DNA of 64,000 nt from Shinisaurus crocodilurus (GCA_021292165.1 CM037880.1:178457085-178521084), one strand, 5' to 3'. Numbered from the stretch's first letter, positions 1 to 9,522 are shown. The notes: generated from the sequence alone by a model not told the origin. A program made the numbers and translations.

Positions 1-237
1 TACTCTGGTGGCTCTGATCAGCTATCTCTTGTTGCCTTTCTTCCTGTGGTTGCCTCCCTTCGGGTGGCTTTGGCAGTGGTGGATACAGCGGGACGTATGG
101 CGCAGGAGTTCCTTCCTCCGTTTCACTGAAAATCTCTCCCTCCTTTTCTGTGGGCTTCGGGCGGGGGGGGTCGGCGTAGAAGCATTAGACGTGCCACTTC
201 TGCTTTTGCTTGAGCCAGGGCGGATTTTTTCTAACAT
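1..237 (-). pseudogene. Continuation of broken gag, proline-rich p12-like segment
   Basis: Downstream of the matrix stop, one minus-strand frame is rich in Pro, Gln, Glu and Arg and includes an LYPPL motif encoded at 74-88. That motif resembles an LYPxL-type late-budding motif as found between matrix and capsid of gammaretroviral Gag. The stretch between the matrix frame and this one contains stops and frame shifts. A 71-codon frame starting at 237 in a different register is probably a by-product. The gene continues beyond position 1. Confidence 0.6.
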
Positions 238-259
238 TCTGCTGCCACTGATCTATGTA

Positions 260-490
260 TCAGTGGCCACCAGACGCCTGGGTCACTTTCTGATGGACCT
301 TTGAGATGACTTGAGGGTCAAAGGTTCCCTGAGCTGGCCACCCTACCTGCATAGAGGGCCATTCTACTTCACACAGGACTCGGAGTTTCTGTCTGGTGAG
401 CTTTTCTCCAAAGTCCCTATTGAATCCTCTTTTAAAATTACTTAACATACATTGCAGGGGCGTCTGAGGGACGCTGCTGCCACCTCCCAT
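260..490 (-). pseudogene. Broken gag, matrix region of endogenous retrovirus
   Basis: This is a 76-codon open frame starting at the ATG at 490-488. Gly2 after the initiator (MGGGSS) fits an N-myristoylation signal that would direct Gag to the plasma membrane. The pattern of EWP, then VGWP, then GTF about 45-57 residues in is typical of the matrix domain of gammaretroviral Gag. A stop codon at 260-262 ends the frame well short of a full Gag of about 500 residues, and the following gag-like sequence is in another frame. It is a remnant, not a functional gene. Confidence 0.8.
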
Positions 491-716
491 TTTCTTCCCT
501 TGGACACAGACAATTAGGGTGGGGAACGGACAAGGAGTAAGGGGTCTCCTTGTTCAGACAAAAGGGAATCACACCACTCACGCCCTACTGACCTAAGGAG
601 CCGGACGTTCCAACGGTCTCCTGTAGGAACTGCAGCAGGCTAGCACGTGCACACACACACACCACACTCACTCCACAAACTCCCAACCCTTTTCTCTTAC
701 TTTACTTAAGGATATC

Positions 717-967
717 TCTCAGTTCGGACTCACGTTCCGCCTCGTAGAGAGATCTCCTGTGGAAGGTCTCAGTTCGGACTCACGTTCCGCCTCGTAGAGA
801 CACCTCCTGTGGAGGGACTCAGTTCGGACTCACGTTCCGCCTCGTAGAGACACCTCCTGTGGAGGGTCTCAGTTCGGACTCACGTTCCGCCTCGTAGAGA
901 CACTTCCTACACTTAAGGATACCTCTCAGTTCGGACTCACGTTCCGCCTCGTAGAGAGATTTCCTGT
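717..967 (-). repeat. Five-copy 50-bp tandem repeat in the retroviral leader
   Basis: Copies start at about 717, 767, 817, 867 and 924. The first four are spaced exactly 50 bp apart and the last by 57 bp. Each contains the core TCAGTTCGGACTCACGTTCC followed by GCCTCGTAGAGA. The first and last copies are both preceded by CTTAAGGATA, so the last copy may derive from the first by a larger duplication. The array lies between the primer-binding site and gag, where packaging and splicing signals of a retrovirus normally sit. Confidence 0.85.
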
Positions 968-1255
968 CAGGAGGGTGATCAAGCCTCCTCTTCCAGTCTA
1001 CTGACTGGGCTCCTTTCCTGTCACCCGGGTGATATTTCATACTTGCCTTTTCCTGCAGATCCGGATATACTTTGTGGTTGAGTTCCAGCCTGAGTCTTGT
1101 GGTTCTTAGGCTCGCTGTCCGGTCACCCGCTCCGCTGGGCCCCTCGTTCGGAGATCCCCAAAGGAAACAGTCCTTTGTGCGCGCTGGGACGTCCGCGAGG
1201 CCTCACCCACGGGGCTGGGCACGGAGAACGGCCAAGAAAGCCCCAAGGCTTCCAA

Positions 1256-1273
1256 GTCCCTTCGTGGTCGCCA
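1256..1273 (-). promoter_or_regulatory. Retroviral primer-binding site
   Basis: On the minus strand this reads TGGCGACCACGAAGGGAC and begins four bases after the LTR end. The TGG start matches the CCA end of a tRNA. I recall the 18-mer as resembling tRNA-Arg-type sites of ERV9-like elements, but the primer assignment is inference. Its exact placement supports the LTR boundary at 1278. Confidence 0.7.
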
Positions 1274-1277
1274 GAAA

Positions 1278-2155
1278 TGTTGCAGAAAAATCACCCTTCT
1301 CCAGGGAACAAAGGAACTTGTACCACTTCAGGTCTGGAAAACAGTTTATTGCTAGCAACAGGTTCAGGGGATTTACCATCGCCAAACTGAACGATTTTTA
1401 CAGAAGTAATCAGAGTCTTATATCAAAGTATACGTCATCAATTACTTGTCACTTACTCTTTAGCATATTCGCTGTCTGTTTCCTGTACCTTGGTTATTTT
1501 TACATTCTGCTGCGCGGGCTGTCTTAACTGACTTCTCTAAATACGACGGGACTGTAATTTATTGCCATCTAAGCAGTCTGTTAAGGAAGGGGGGTCGGTC
1601 TGTTCCCAGGAGGGGGGGGGAATCTTTTTCTGCCTCAGTTTTCTTTCTATCTTTTTCCCACTTCAATACTCTTTCACTCACTGGTTCATTCATGCTCAGC
1701 AAATCAAATGTGTTTGCTTAAACAAGCTAGCCAATCAGATACATTTCTTTGAACATAGCAACAACCAATCAAGTACATTTCTTTGAACATAGTAAGTATC
1801 AGTCTTTAGTTAGATAGAAGGCCACCTGTCTCTCTTTTCTTGGCTAGGCTGATGCTTCCCATGACCTTTAGGCCCCCGAGATATCAGGCATCTCATGAGT
1901 CTGCTACACTTGGTACCCCTTATCAATCAAAGATACTCCCTTTTCATTTGTACATCTGAAGTTGGCACTGGAGAATACACATCATACACAAGATATCAGC
2001 CAAGGAGAAGATCTGACGGCCAGGCATACAATTAAAACAAAGAAGCGACACAGTTAAAACAAAGAAGTGACACAGCTCTTCAAGGTTCCCTGTCTAAAAT
2101 AGCAAAGCCAGACTGGCAAGGTCAGGAGAGCAGAGAGAGATTAGTCCATCTAACA
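1278..2155 (-). mobile_element. 5' LTR of the provirus
   Basis: The 878-bp segment has short terminal inverted repeats: TGTT at the start and AACA at the end in element orientation. On the minus strand a TATAAG box (1422-1417) is followed by an AATAAA signal (1350-1345). This gives an R region of roughly 65 nt, a usual gammaretroviral size. U5 then ends at 1278, next to the primer-binding site. The right-hand duplication (ATGG or ATGGG at 2156) cannot be checked because the far end is outside the window. Confidence 0.75.
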
Positions 2156-2239
2156 ATGGGTACTATATACAGCCTTGTTGATCGCATGTGCATAATGAAA
2201 CTTTATTCTTACATATTGCTGATGCTGCTATATCTATTT

Positions 2240-2592
2240 TTCTAACACCTCTTTCAGCCCAAGGGCTGAATTCAACTTTGGAGAAGCTCTCAGGGAGTGC
2301 ATTCCAGTGGTGGGTGGGGCCAAAGGCAAAAGGGGCAGGGCCAAAAATACAAACCATGCCAAAAACACCTGCATACTTTAGCTTAAAGCTCTTACTACCA
2401 GTAACCAAGTCTTAAGAGAGGCATTTCAGCAGTTTAGAATGGGGGGGAATTACACAAAAGCTGGAAAGCCACCAAATAGCAGACAATCAGCAGTTTGGGG
2501 GAAGGGGGTGTGGCCAGGGGAATGGGATGGGGCCATATGGGGAACCCCAGGAGGGGTGGACTTGGCCAGTGGGCCTGAGGTGCCCCATCCCT
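2240..2592 (+). repeat. Dispersed repeat, unclassified (copy 1 of 2)
   Basis: This stretch matches 37871-38213 in the same orientation. Shared blocks include GCTGAATTCAA, GGGTGGGGCCAAAG, AGCTTAAAGCTCTTACT/GCC and GGGGAACCCCAG. The two copies differ by many substitutions, so the family is old. The second copy starts CAGGGGTG and ends CCCCTG, suggesting a non-autonomous hAT element, but no target-site duplication is clear. Confidence 0.65.
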
Positions 2593-2703
2593 GAGTCTAC
2601 TCTAAGTAGGACTAACATTAGATACAAACACCCATTGTCTTAACTCAATGCAAGATTTCAAGCATCTGCCTACCCCTCTCCCAGTGGGACGTAAAAATTT
2701 ACT

Positions 2704-2934
2704 TACTTATTATATTTATACCCCACCTTTTTTCCTGCAAGGAACCCAAGGCGGCTTACATAATACTCCTCCTCTCCATTTTATCCTCACAACAACCCTG
2801 TGAGGTAGGGTTAGGTTGAGAGTCAGTGACTGGCCCAAAGTCACCCAGTGGGTTTCATGGCAGAGCAGGGACTAGAACCTGGATCTCCCGAGTCCCAGTC
2901 CAACACTCTCACCACTACACCACACTGGCTCTCA
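2704..2934 (-). repeat. tRNA-derived SINE, copy 1
   Basis: Read on the minus strand it starts AGCCAGTGTGGTGTAGTGGT (an A-box-like region). It contains GGTTCTAGTCCC (a B-box-like region), then a conserved body with CTCACAGGGTTGTTGTGAGG, and ends in GCGGGGTATAAA-like sequence and an ATAAATAA tail. Further copies lie at 12496, 22271, 38229 and 49750. Five copies in 64 kb mark an abundant reptile-type SINE. Confidence 0.85.
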
Positions 2935-3104
2935 ATATTCAATATTCAATACTCAAAAATGATTATCTTTCACTGGATTGTACCCTTAAATAATAATAGT
3001 AATAAGCTAGACAACTAGCAATTCCTGGCTGCAATGAATTTTGACCAGGAATGACCCCTTGAATGGGATAACACCTCTAATTCCCATTTTCTTCTTTGTT
3101 TTAG

Positions 3105-3199
3105 ATGGGGAAACTCCCATTCTGCTTCAGCCGACAAATGCATCTGAGAAAACCCAGCTTATTGGAGACAGTCATCGCAGCTACCGCACAGATTCATAA
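3105..3199 (+). CDS. DNAJC5B: DNAJC5B, last coding exon (cysteine-string protein beta)
   Basis: After a good acceptor (CTTCTTTGTTTTAG) the exon encodes the C-terminal tail ILLQPTNASEKTQLIGDSHR then SYRTDS and a TAA stop at 3197-3199. This matches the end of vertebrate DNAJC5B, where LQPTN, EKTQLI and a terminal TDS are conserved. The acceptor phase implies one base of the first codon comes from the previous exon (probably GAT, Asp). DNAJC5B is a J-domain co-chaperone of Hsc70 with a palmitoylated cysteine string. The J domain and cysteine string are encoded upstream of the window. The preceding exon was not found in 1-3104, so the last intron exceeds 3.1 kb and contains the antisense provirus. 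Confidence 0.9.
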
Positions 3200-5668
3200 A
3201 CCAGTGACTGAATGTCACTGAAAGAGTTCTAGATTGTAAAGCATGGTTAGAATATTTTCACACATGACACTAGGACTGCTGCACTATACATACACCTGAG
3301 AGCAAGCCCCACTGAGCTCAGTTAAGACCAACTTCAGAGAAAGCATGCATTTGGGACACTCTGTAAGGGCACCTCTGAGGTCCTGAAGCACTGTTTACTT
3401 GCACATGTGAATGCTGCTAACACAGAATATGACATGGAAAGGAGCCATTTTTAAACTTAATGTGCTTTCTCACCAGTATTGGTTTTACATTCACGCAAGA
3501 GAGATCAGACATGCAAAAGCTCTTTTAGTGTCATGTGTGAAAATGACCCTAGCCTTCTGCATAATTGCACTTAATTTGTAGTTTAGACAAAGGTGATATG
3601 GATGTAGTTTCTTCTTTAATCCCAGGAACGTTAAAAATGAGTAGACCCTCTGACTTCTTTTTCCAGCACAGTGTTGCAACCATGTGGCCCTTAGTGTGCA
3701 TTTTTTTCCCCCAACAGAAAATTATTTCAGAGCCATGATACTTTAACTTGCCATTCCTTCCATAGTTAGAAAGTTTAAGTGTTATTATTCCCTTTAGGGA
3801 ATATACGTGTAAAACAAGAAGCAAGGATCATCAAAGGATCTTTTTGCCCATGGACAAATGTTGCATGATTCTATCAGCTCCTTATAAGAAGGGCTAGACA
3901 CTAATTAAAGGAATAAATAAATCTGTTTTCAGGTCTGCCAGGGTATGATTCTAAGCAACAGCGAATGGTTGCTTCTCAGATGAGATACTTCTGATAGATA
4001 TGAAGAGCTGTAAATGAATAGCTAGAAGATGATTGTATCTCTCTTCACCAATTGAAATACGGTACCTACCTCTGTACTCTTGTTGCCTGCATAGTCCATT
4101 GACAGATCAGCAAACTACCTTTTGATGTACAGAAGCTTTCTTCACTACAGGATAAATTGCAGCTTGTGACCTACAGTTAAACAGTTTTTAAGCCTGTTTA
4201 CAAATGCATGGCAAATGGAAGGTGCACACAACTGCTCAAAATGATAGCCTTGCAACACCATCCTGTGCATGTTTTTACTTAGAAGTAGAATGGTGTTTAT
4301 TCCCATCCTAAGACAACTATTATTTGCATGCATAACCTATCAATTTCAATTTATTTTATGCATGTGAGTTGTCCTATCACTATGGTTTACGTAACCTGGG
4401 ACCTGATGGGTGATGAAGGACTTATTGTTCCTTAACTCCTGGAAATCTCTCCCCAGTCTTTGCAATGCCATAGCTTTCAGCTATGGTAGGAAACAGATCC
4501 TTGCAAGTCAAGAAACTCAGGCTCAGGGAAGTGAGTTGAGCCACGCCCCTTTTTATAACACACAGATTAAGTATGCAAATAGCCTTAAGAACAATTTAAC
4601 TCTTTATTGCTAGGTGTGATTTATTTTGAAGTAAAAGATTATGTATATCAAAGGGTAGTCTGCTGATCTGTGAACGGAGCTGTTCTGCATGTGCAGAGCA
4701 AGAGCACAGAAACAAGTATTTCAGTTTATGAATCCAGGCACAATCATGGCTATACACTTACACAGTAAGCGTGCACAGGCCCAGTGAAATTGGTGGGACT
4801 TACTGTACATCCAAATACACCTGCACAGGATTAGTCTGGAAACATATAAATTTGAAAGAATGACAGGAAGATATAGCAGGAAAAAATCCAGAATAACACA
4901 TTGAGAACAAATCTAGTAATAAATATAGAATCAATCAGTTGTAATAGAAGTAGACTCTTCATTTGTAAGAGGTCAAAAGTAGGATCCATTTTAGATATCC
5001 TAAACTCTGCATTTAATTCGTTAGCCATTTGGCAACATAGCATTGATCATTTGTCACCTAGCACGGGTGGCTTGTTCATAATCTGTGTTAATTTGTTCAC
5101 AGTTTAAGACACATCAGGTGACTGGTAACAAATGAACCCTACATAATTACAAAGGTAACATAAGTTATCTCCTTTACATTTGCAAGTATTTAGCTCAGTG
5201 CTTCTGAATGTGTTACCTTACTAATTTCAAAATGTACTATGTACACTGAATTTGACGTCTTGCTGTCCAATATATTACTTGAACAATAAAGATTCCCTAT
5301 ATTGTAAGACCTTCACATTCACCAACTGTTATTTTTTTAAACTATGAAATATATGTTTAGATACATCTCTTATATTGATTCTCTTCCTGTTTCAGATTAT
5401 TATTGTTTCACTTTAAAATCCTAAATTCTACTTCTCCTCCTTGGGTTTCCGAGGTGAAAAGCACCAGAATGCACATAGGCCATTAACCCCATCACTCCCA
5501 CGTGAACAGCAAGAGAGACTCTCTCTTTAAGGCCTTTCAGCTGCTCACTCCCATATCTGTGCCTGCCTCACCCCATGTATAGGAGTGATCATTTGATGTG
5601 CTTATGGTGAAAACGCTTGTCAAATCGTCTGTTGCTGAAGTTACTAGAAAACGGGCAGAGGTGATCAT
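3200..5668 (+). other. DNAJC5B: DNAJC5B 3' UTR and downstream flank
   Basis: The 3' UTR begins here. Two AATAAA signals are plausible ends: 3912-3917, followed by a TG-rich stretch, and 5285-5290. Fragments near 3280-3330 and 4745-4835 resemble the widespread MITE family whose arms contain an ATCCTATGCATGT-type motif. Nothing else coding was recognised. Confidence 0.5.
3912..3917 (+). terminator. Candidate polyadenylation signal for DNAJC5B
   Basis: This is an AATAAA hexamer about 710 bp after the stop codon, followed within 30 bp by the T- and G-rich sequence TCTGTTTTCAGGTCTG. A second hexamer lies at 5285-5290. Sequence alone does not decide which is used. Confidence 0.4.
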
Positions 5669-5817
5669 TCACGCTGGCTCAGCTTGTCTGAGTGTGGAAA
5701 GCTAAGCAGGGTCAGGCCTGGTTATTACTTGGATGGGAGACCCCTCCTCTAGTTTCCTGCATTGAGCAGGGGGTTGGACTCGATAGCCTTGTAGGCCCCT
5801 TCCAACTCTATGATCCT
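5669..5817 (+). repeat. 5S rRNA-derived SINE with CR1-like tail, copy 1
   Basis: The head carries 5S rRNA internal-promoter sequence: AAGCTAAGCAGGGTCAGGCC (A box and intermediate element) and TGGTTATTACTTGGATGGGA (C box). The tail GGGGGTTGGACTCGATAGCC then CCTTCCAACTCTATGATCCT resembles the 3' end of CR1 LINEs, which would supply retrotransposition. Other copies are at 20531, 50380 and 58172, and a different 5S-headed copy is at 61744. Confidence 0.85.
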
Positions 5818-6699
5818 AAAGGTGGCTGTCTGCCCCTTGTTAACCTTCCTTCATGCAGTCATATATTCCCACATACATGATCACATGAAGTCATGAGCCA
5901 TAGAAACTTTAAAAACAGCAAAATATACCGGTATATTGTTTAAACATCACATTTCCCCACAATCCAGTCTGATTTAGTAAAGCACACACACACACACGTG
6001 TGTATTTGTGCTTTCAAAAGAAAATAGCTTTGTCTTAGAGGATAGTTTCAAATTGCACCAGCTTGACCAGAGATTTGTGCTACAGCAGCTGACCTACGTA
6101 TGAGCATGGCAAGTGGGGTTCAGCTGAGCATCTCTGCCACTGAAAAAGTAAAATGCCATACAATAATGGGAAATGGGGGCGGCGGGTGGAGAGAACTAAA
6201 TCTTCTGTAAACCAGCTACTTGAGCTTTTAAAAGGAAGAGTTTTGGATTGGTGCTTTAATTTACATCTGATGGTTAATTGTCAGAGCGGGTAAATGTGCT
6301 GGGATTCAACCTGGAATCCACAGCTAGAAGTTCCTATTTACTTTCAAGACCAGTGAAGTGTGTGAGCTTAGCGCTGAGGAAACTGCACTCTGCACAAAGT
6401 AACTGAGAGGCACCCTTGCTCATCACTGCTTTACATACTCCAGGCTAATTCCTGCCTCAAAGTGAAATCAGTGTAGTTGTAATGCACTGAAATAACGCAA
6501 CAAAAATGACTATTTCTAACATCCTTTTCCTACCCAAACACTTAACTGCACTATCAATTTCATAAATCACTTTTTCTCCTTAGTCGAGGAGTGATTGTAT
6601 TTATATATTTAAATAATATTAATATAATATTATTATTTAAGTTAATATTTAAACTTAATATTTAAGTTTATTATGAAGAGGGAGGGGGAAAAAAGCATC
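5818..6699. other. Intergenic, AT-rich, no gene seen
   Basis: This holds a short CA/TG repeat near 5986-6003 and an AT-rich stretch of TTTAAATAATATTAATAT-type sequence at about 6598-6672, directly downstream of the minus-strand tRNA-Tyr gene. An A run at 6689-6694 reads TTTTTT on the minus strand and is the likely Pol III terminator of that tRNA. No coding sequence was recognised. Confidence 0.6.
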
Positions 6700-6789
6700 T
6701 CCTTCGAGCCGGAATCGAACCAGCGACCTAAGGATTTCAGCGGCAAACGCTCCTACAGTCCTCCGCTCTACCAGCTGAGCTATCGAAGG
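6700..6789 (-). tRNA. tRNA-Tyr (anticodon GTA) with a 17-nt intron
   Basis: On the minus strand the gene starts CCTTCGATAGCTCAGCTGGT (acceptor and A box) and ends GGTTCGATTCCGGCTCGAAG plus GA. The 7-bp acceptor stem CCTTCGA/TCGAAGG pairs perfectly, with discriminator A. The anticodon GTA is at 6756-6754. A 17-nt intron (6752-6736) follows position 37, as expected for eukaryotic tRNA-Tyr genes. The mature part is 73 nt and identical to that of the copy at 9423-9510; only the introns differ. A TTTTTT terminator follows at 6694-6689. It supplies tRNA-Tyr for translation and is transcribed by RNA polymerase III. Confidence 0.96.
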
Positions 6790-7216
6790 AATCTGGCCAA
6801 AGTCGCTGTCAGCGAAGTAAAAGAATGCACTCTAGGGTTACCTCTAAGCCCCAGTTAATATAAACACGTTTAATTCACAAGATGGCGCTGGAGATCGCAT
6901 GCGTGGAGGAGGCGTTGCTCTTGGTGTTTGAATGCGATCGCTGGCGCTGTGAATTTGAGATTCAGGAGTGTTAAAAGCGGGGAGGGCGAGTGATTTGTTG
7001 CGCTGATAATGGAAAGAGAAACCAGTCTTTTTATACCTTAGTCCCGCTGAGTGCAGTGCACCAGATTGGGAGTGAAAGTTCAGTGGATTTATCGAAGCTG
7101 AAAACGGATAGTGAATAAAAACCATGTTTAAACTAGAAGGTAGGTAGGACTAGGAATGCATTTTACTAAGCTTCACTTATATGCTTGAACATGTTTACAA
7201 ATGCTTCTCATATCCT
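6790..7216. other. Spacer between tRNA-Tyr(-) and tRNA-Arg(+)
   Basis: This is unique-looking sequence with CpG-containing blocks, including CAAGATGGCGCTGG (a YY1-type AAGATGGCG core) near 6880 and two GCGATCGC-like stretches near 6930-6945. It is the shared upstream region of two divergently transcribed tRNA genes. No open frame of note. Confidence 0.5.
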
Positions 7217-7289
7217 GGGCCAGTGGCGCAATGGATAACGCGTCTGACTACGGATCAGAAGATTGTAGGTTCGACTCCTGCCTGGCTCG
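7217..7289 (+). tRNA. tRNA-Arg (anticodon ACG)
   Basis: This 73-nt gene starts GGGCCAGTGGCGCAATGGAT and ends TTCGACTCCTGCCTGGCTCG. The acceptor stem GGGCCAG/CTGGCTC has one G-T pair, the discriminator is G, and the anticodon ACG lies at 7250-7252 inside CTGACTACGGATCAG. There is no intron. A short TTTT (7295-7298) is a weak Pol III terminator. The gene is identical over its full length to the minus-strand copy at 8706-8778. Confidence 0.96.
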
Positions 7290-7928
7290 AAAACTTTTCC
7301 TTGGCTGGGTACATAAAGAAAACACTGTACTTCAAGCTATTAATTACAAAATTTACTTTATGCAACTGTAGCCTTATAGGAGGGAAACAACAAACGTGGT
7401 ACTTGATGTTAGTTAGCAGTGTGCTACCAAATTTCTTTATTCCGTGCACAAAAGTATCTCCTAGATATACCGGGTTTATGAAATGCGAACGTTTTAAAAG
7501 AGCTTATCATAAGGTGAAGTGTTCGCAAGATAATAACCCACCATATAATATTATTTTTGAAGCCACAGAAGTTGCAAATAATTCTAAACTAAAAAATAAA
7601 ACTATCAGTCAATATGTTTTTAAAATTACTGTAAGAGCAATATGGCTGTAAAATATGCAAATATAGAAGGCTTTTTACACAGACTTTAATTCAAGCTAGA
7701 AAAATCAATAGATTCCACAAAAGTAAAATATACAGGGAAATTTGGTATATTTTAGCATACATAACATCAATAGTTGCCTAAATCTTGGTGTAACAGAGCC
7801 TAACTAGAAAGTTCTATTTAAGGACTAGAATGTATGGTAATGACTTCAACAACATATTTGCACACATTAGTACAATAACAGATTACAGTTATTTGTTAAA
7901 ATCAACAGAGACTTGTGGCACCTCAAAG
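7290..7928. other. AT-rich spacer and start of an interrupted repeat
   Basis: No gene is recognised; a 156-codon frame that runs through the tRNA-Arg gene is not a protein gene. From about 7905 a common dispersed repeat begins (ACTTGTGGCACCTCAAAG). The hAT-like insertion at 7929 interrupts it, and it resumes at 8450. Confidence 0.5.
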
Positions 7929-8449
7929 CAGGCAGAGAGAACACCTGGCCCATGGCCCTAGTCCAGCCTGCAGAGGTTCCTCATCTGGCCTGCTGAGCCT
8001 CCTTAGATTCCTCCAGAGGACAGGGCACCACCTCCATGTCTGCTCTGGAGGAATCCCCACTTTTATCTCTGATCTGTGGCATGTTGGGGAATCCCCACTG
8101 TTATCTCCAAGCACAGACTTGAGATAACAGTGGAGATGCAGGCAGTGGAGGGATTTCTCCAAGCTTGGGAGACCTGCTCTTCCTAGTGCATGGCATACCA
8201 CCCCCATGGGGGACTGCGTGCAGTGTGTAAAACTGGGGATTAGCCCACCGTGCAAGCAAAGTGCCCCCCAGCTGAGGCTGGCTTCACTGGATGCGAGCTT
8301 ATCCCAGCCAGAGGAAACCTGCACGCAGCAAAGCCAGTCCCTAGCCAGTGCTTTGGTCAAGGATCGGATGACGTCAGGCCCTTGCCCACGTCCCTGACAT
8401 CATCCAGCCCGCAAAAGGTCCCCCACCCCGAAACTGTTCCTCACCTCTG
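7929..8449. mobile_element. Non-autonomous hAT-like element, nested in another repeat
   Basis: The element begins CAGGCAGAG and ends CACCTCTG (short inverted ends). Flanking 8-mers CCTCAAAG (7921-7928) and CTTTAAAG (8450-8457) match at 6 of 8 positions, consistent with an aged 8-bp target-site duplication. The interrupted repeat reads continuously across the site (GTGGCACC...TTAAAGACTAAGAAATTT). The inside is GC-richer than the surroundings and encodes no recognisable transposase. Confidence 0.65.
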
Positions 8450-8705
8450 CTTTAAAGACTAAGAAATTTATTATGGCATAAACTTTTATGGAGTGGGCTG
8501 TACTCTAGGAATTTATTTTTAAGCTTCCTGAAAGCTTTAAAGCAGGGGTTCCCAAGCTCTTTGGGTCAGTGGACCCACTTGGAATGTTGAGTGTCGTGGG
8601 CACTCTCACAGTATGGCTGACATGGGCTTGCCCATTCACGAGTTTTTAGAGTACTGTTGATGGATATTAATTGTAAATTAGAAAGCAACGTAAAAATGGA
8701 CAGTA

Positions 8706-8778
8706 CGAGCCAGGCAGGAGTCGAACCTACAATCTTCTGATCCGTAGTCAGACGCGTTATCCATTGCGCCACTGGCCC
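8706..8778 (-). tRNA. tRNA-Arg (anticodon ACG), second copy
   Basis: The minus-strand sequence is identical across all 73 nt to the plus-strand tRNA-Arg at 7217-7289, with the same anticodon ACG and T-arm. Downstream on the minus strand is a TTTTT run (8696-8692), a good Pol III terminator. The flanks differ from those of the other copy, so identity is limited to the gene. Gene conversion or selection could explain this. Confidence 0.96.
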
Positions 8779-9422
8779 CACACTTCACGCTTCTACTTGC
8801 CAAAAATTTAGCAGAAATAGAAATTCTTGGCTGAATAAGATAACTTTGGAAATAACGGCCAAGCCAGCAAACAGAGGAAATGTCATTTACTTTGCATGTA
8901 CACTTTACTTATCCTGACAGGTATTAACTTCAGTTGCAGATGAAATGCAAAACGAACGCAAAGTGTTCCGGTGCGCTTGGACAAACTTACCAGTCTTAAA
9001 TAGCAGCTGAGCCTGAAGCTCGTTTCGTTATTAATAGAGTAGGAAACCTCCTCCTCCTTGCATTTCGCTGGTGGGTGGGGCGGACAGAGAGCTCAGGCAA
9101 AGTCCTGGGGGAGAAAACCCGAAGGCTGTTGAGAGGCCGTATTAACAATGTAGGGCAGCGCGAAAAACCAATCGAGGAGAAATCCAACAAATTGGAATCC
9201 ACATGGCTGAGTTTATGGAAAGTGTTGGATGGCGTTTGTTGCCCATGGTTCAAAAATGAACCTTCACGTCTCCGACCTAATTCTGGATCGGCCCTCTTAG
9301 CTGGGATAGTTTTGCGCAGTTTCCGATTTTGTACACCCTTCCTAGCATGCTGTGTGCATAAATGAAAAGTTCAATTCTTCTATTAAGGCTTATGTACCTC
9401 TCGGGAAAGCAATTCGTACGTC
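8779..9422. other. Spacer between tRNA-Arg(-) and tRNA-Tyr(+)
   Basis: This is unique-looking sequence with moderate GC around 9040-9260. A 96-codon plus frame and an 85-codon minus frame overlap here and match no family I know. The region is the divergent upstream flank of the two tRNA genes, mirroring 6790-7216. Confidence 0.45.
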
Positions 9423-9510
9423 CCTTCGATAGCTCAGCTGGTAGAGCGGAGGACTGTAGAGGTTTGCTATGGGAATCCTTAGGTCGCTGGTTCGATTCCG
9501 GCTCGAAGGA
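9423..9510 (+). tRNA. tRNA-Tyr (anticodon GTA) with a 15-nt intron
   Basis: The gene starts CCTTCGATAGCTCAGCTGGT and ends GGCTCGAAGGA. The acceptor stem is perfect and the discriminator is A. The anticodon GTA is at 9456-9458 and a 15-nt intron spans 9460-9474. The mature sequence equals that of the 6700-6789 copy, while the intron differs in sequence and length. A T run at 9514-9522 is a strong Pol III terminator. Confidence 0.97.
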
Positions 9511-9513
9511 CGG

Positions 9514-9522
9514 TTTTTTTTT
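9514..9522 (+). terminator. Pol III terminator of tRNA-Tyr
   Basis: An uninterrupted T run begins four bases after the 3' end of the tRNA-Tyr gene. Confidence 0.85.

Larger units (their letters stand above)
1..2155 (-). mobile_element. Endogenous gammaretrovirus-like provirus, 5' part, cut by the window edge
   Basis: Read on the minus strand, the order is LTR (2155 to 1278), a 4-nt spacer, an 18-nt primer-binding site, a leader of about 765 nt with a tandem repeat, and then gag starting at 490 and running off the left edge. The matrix region has the layout of a gammaretroviral Gag: an N-terminal MGGG, a central EWP, and a VGWP followed by GTF. The frame is broken by a stop at 260-262, so this is an old, inactive copy. 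It sits antisense in the last intron of DNAJC5B. The pol, env and far LTR, if present, lie outside the window. Confidence 0.85.

Noticed and set aside
1072..1527. 151-codon plus-strand frame with a hydrophobic end
   Set aside because: It lies across the retroviral primer-binding site and LTR in antisense; no independent support.
7181..7651. 156-codon plus-strand frame
   Set aside because: It reads straight through the tRNA-Arg gene and AT-rich spacer; not a protein family.
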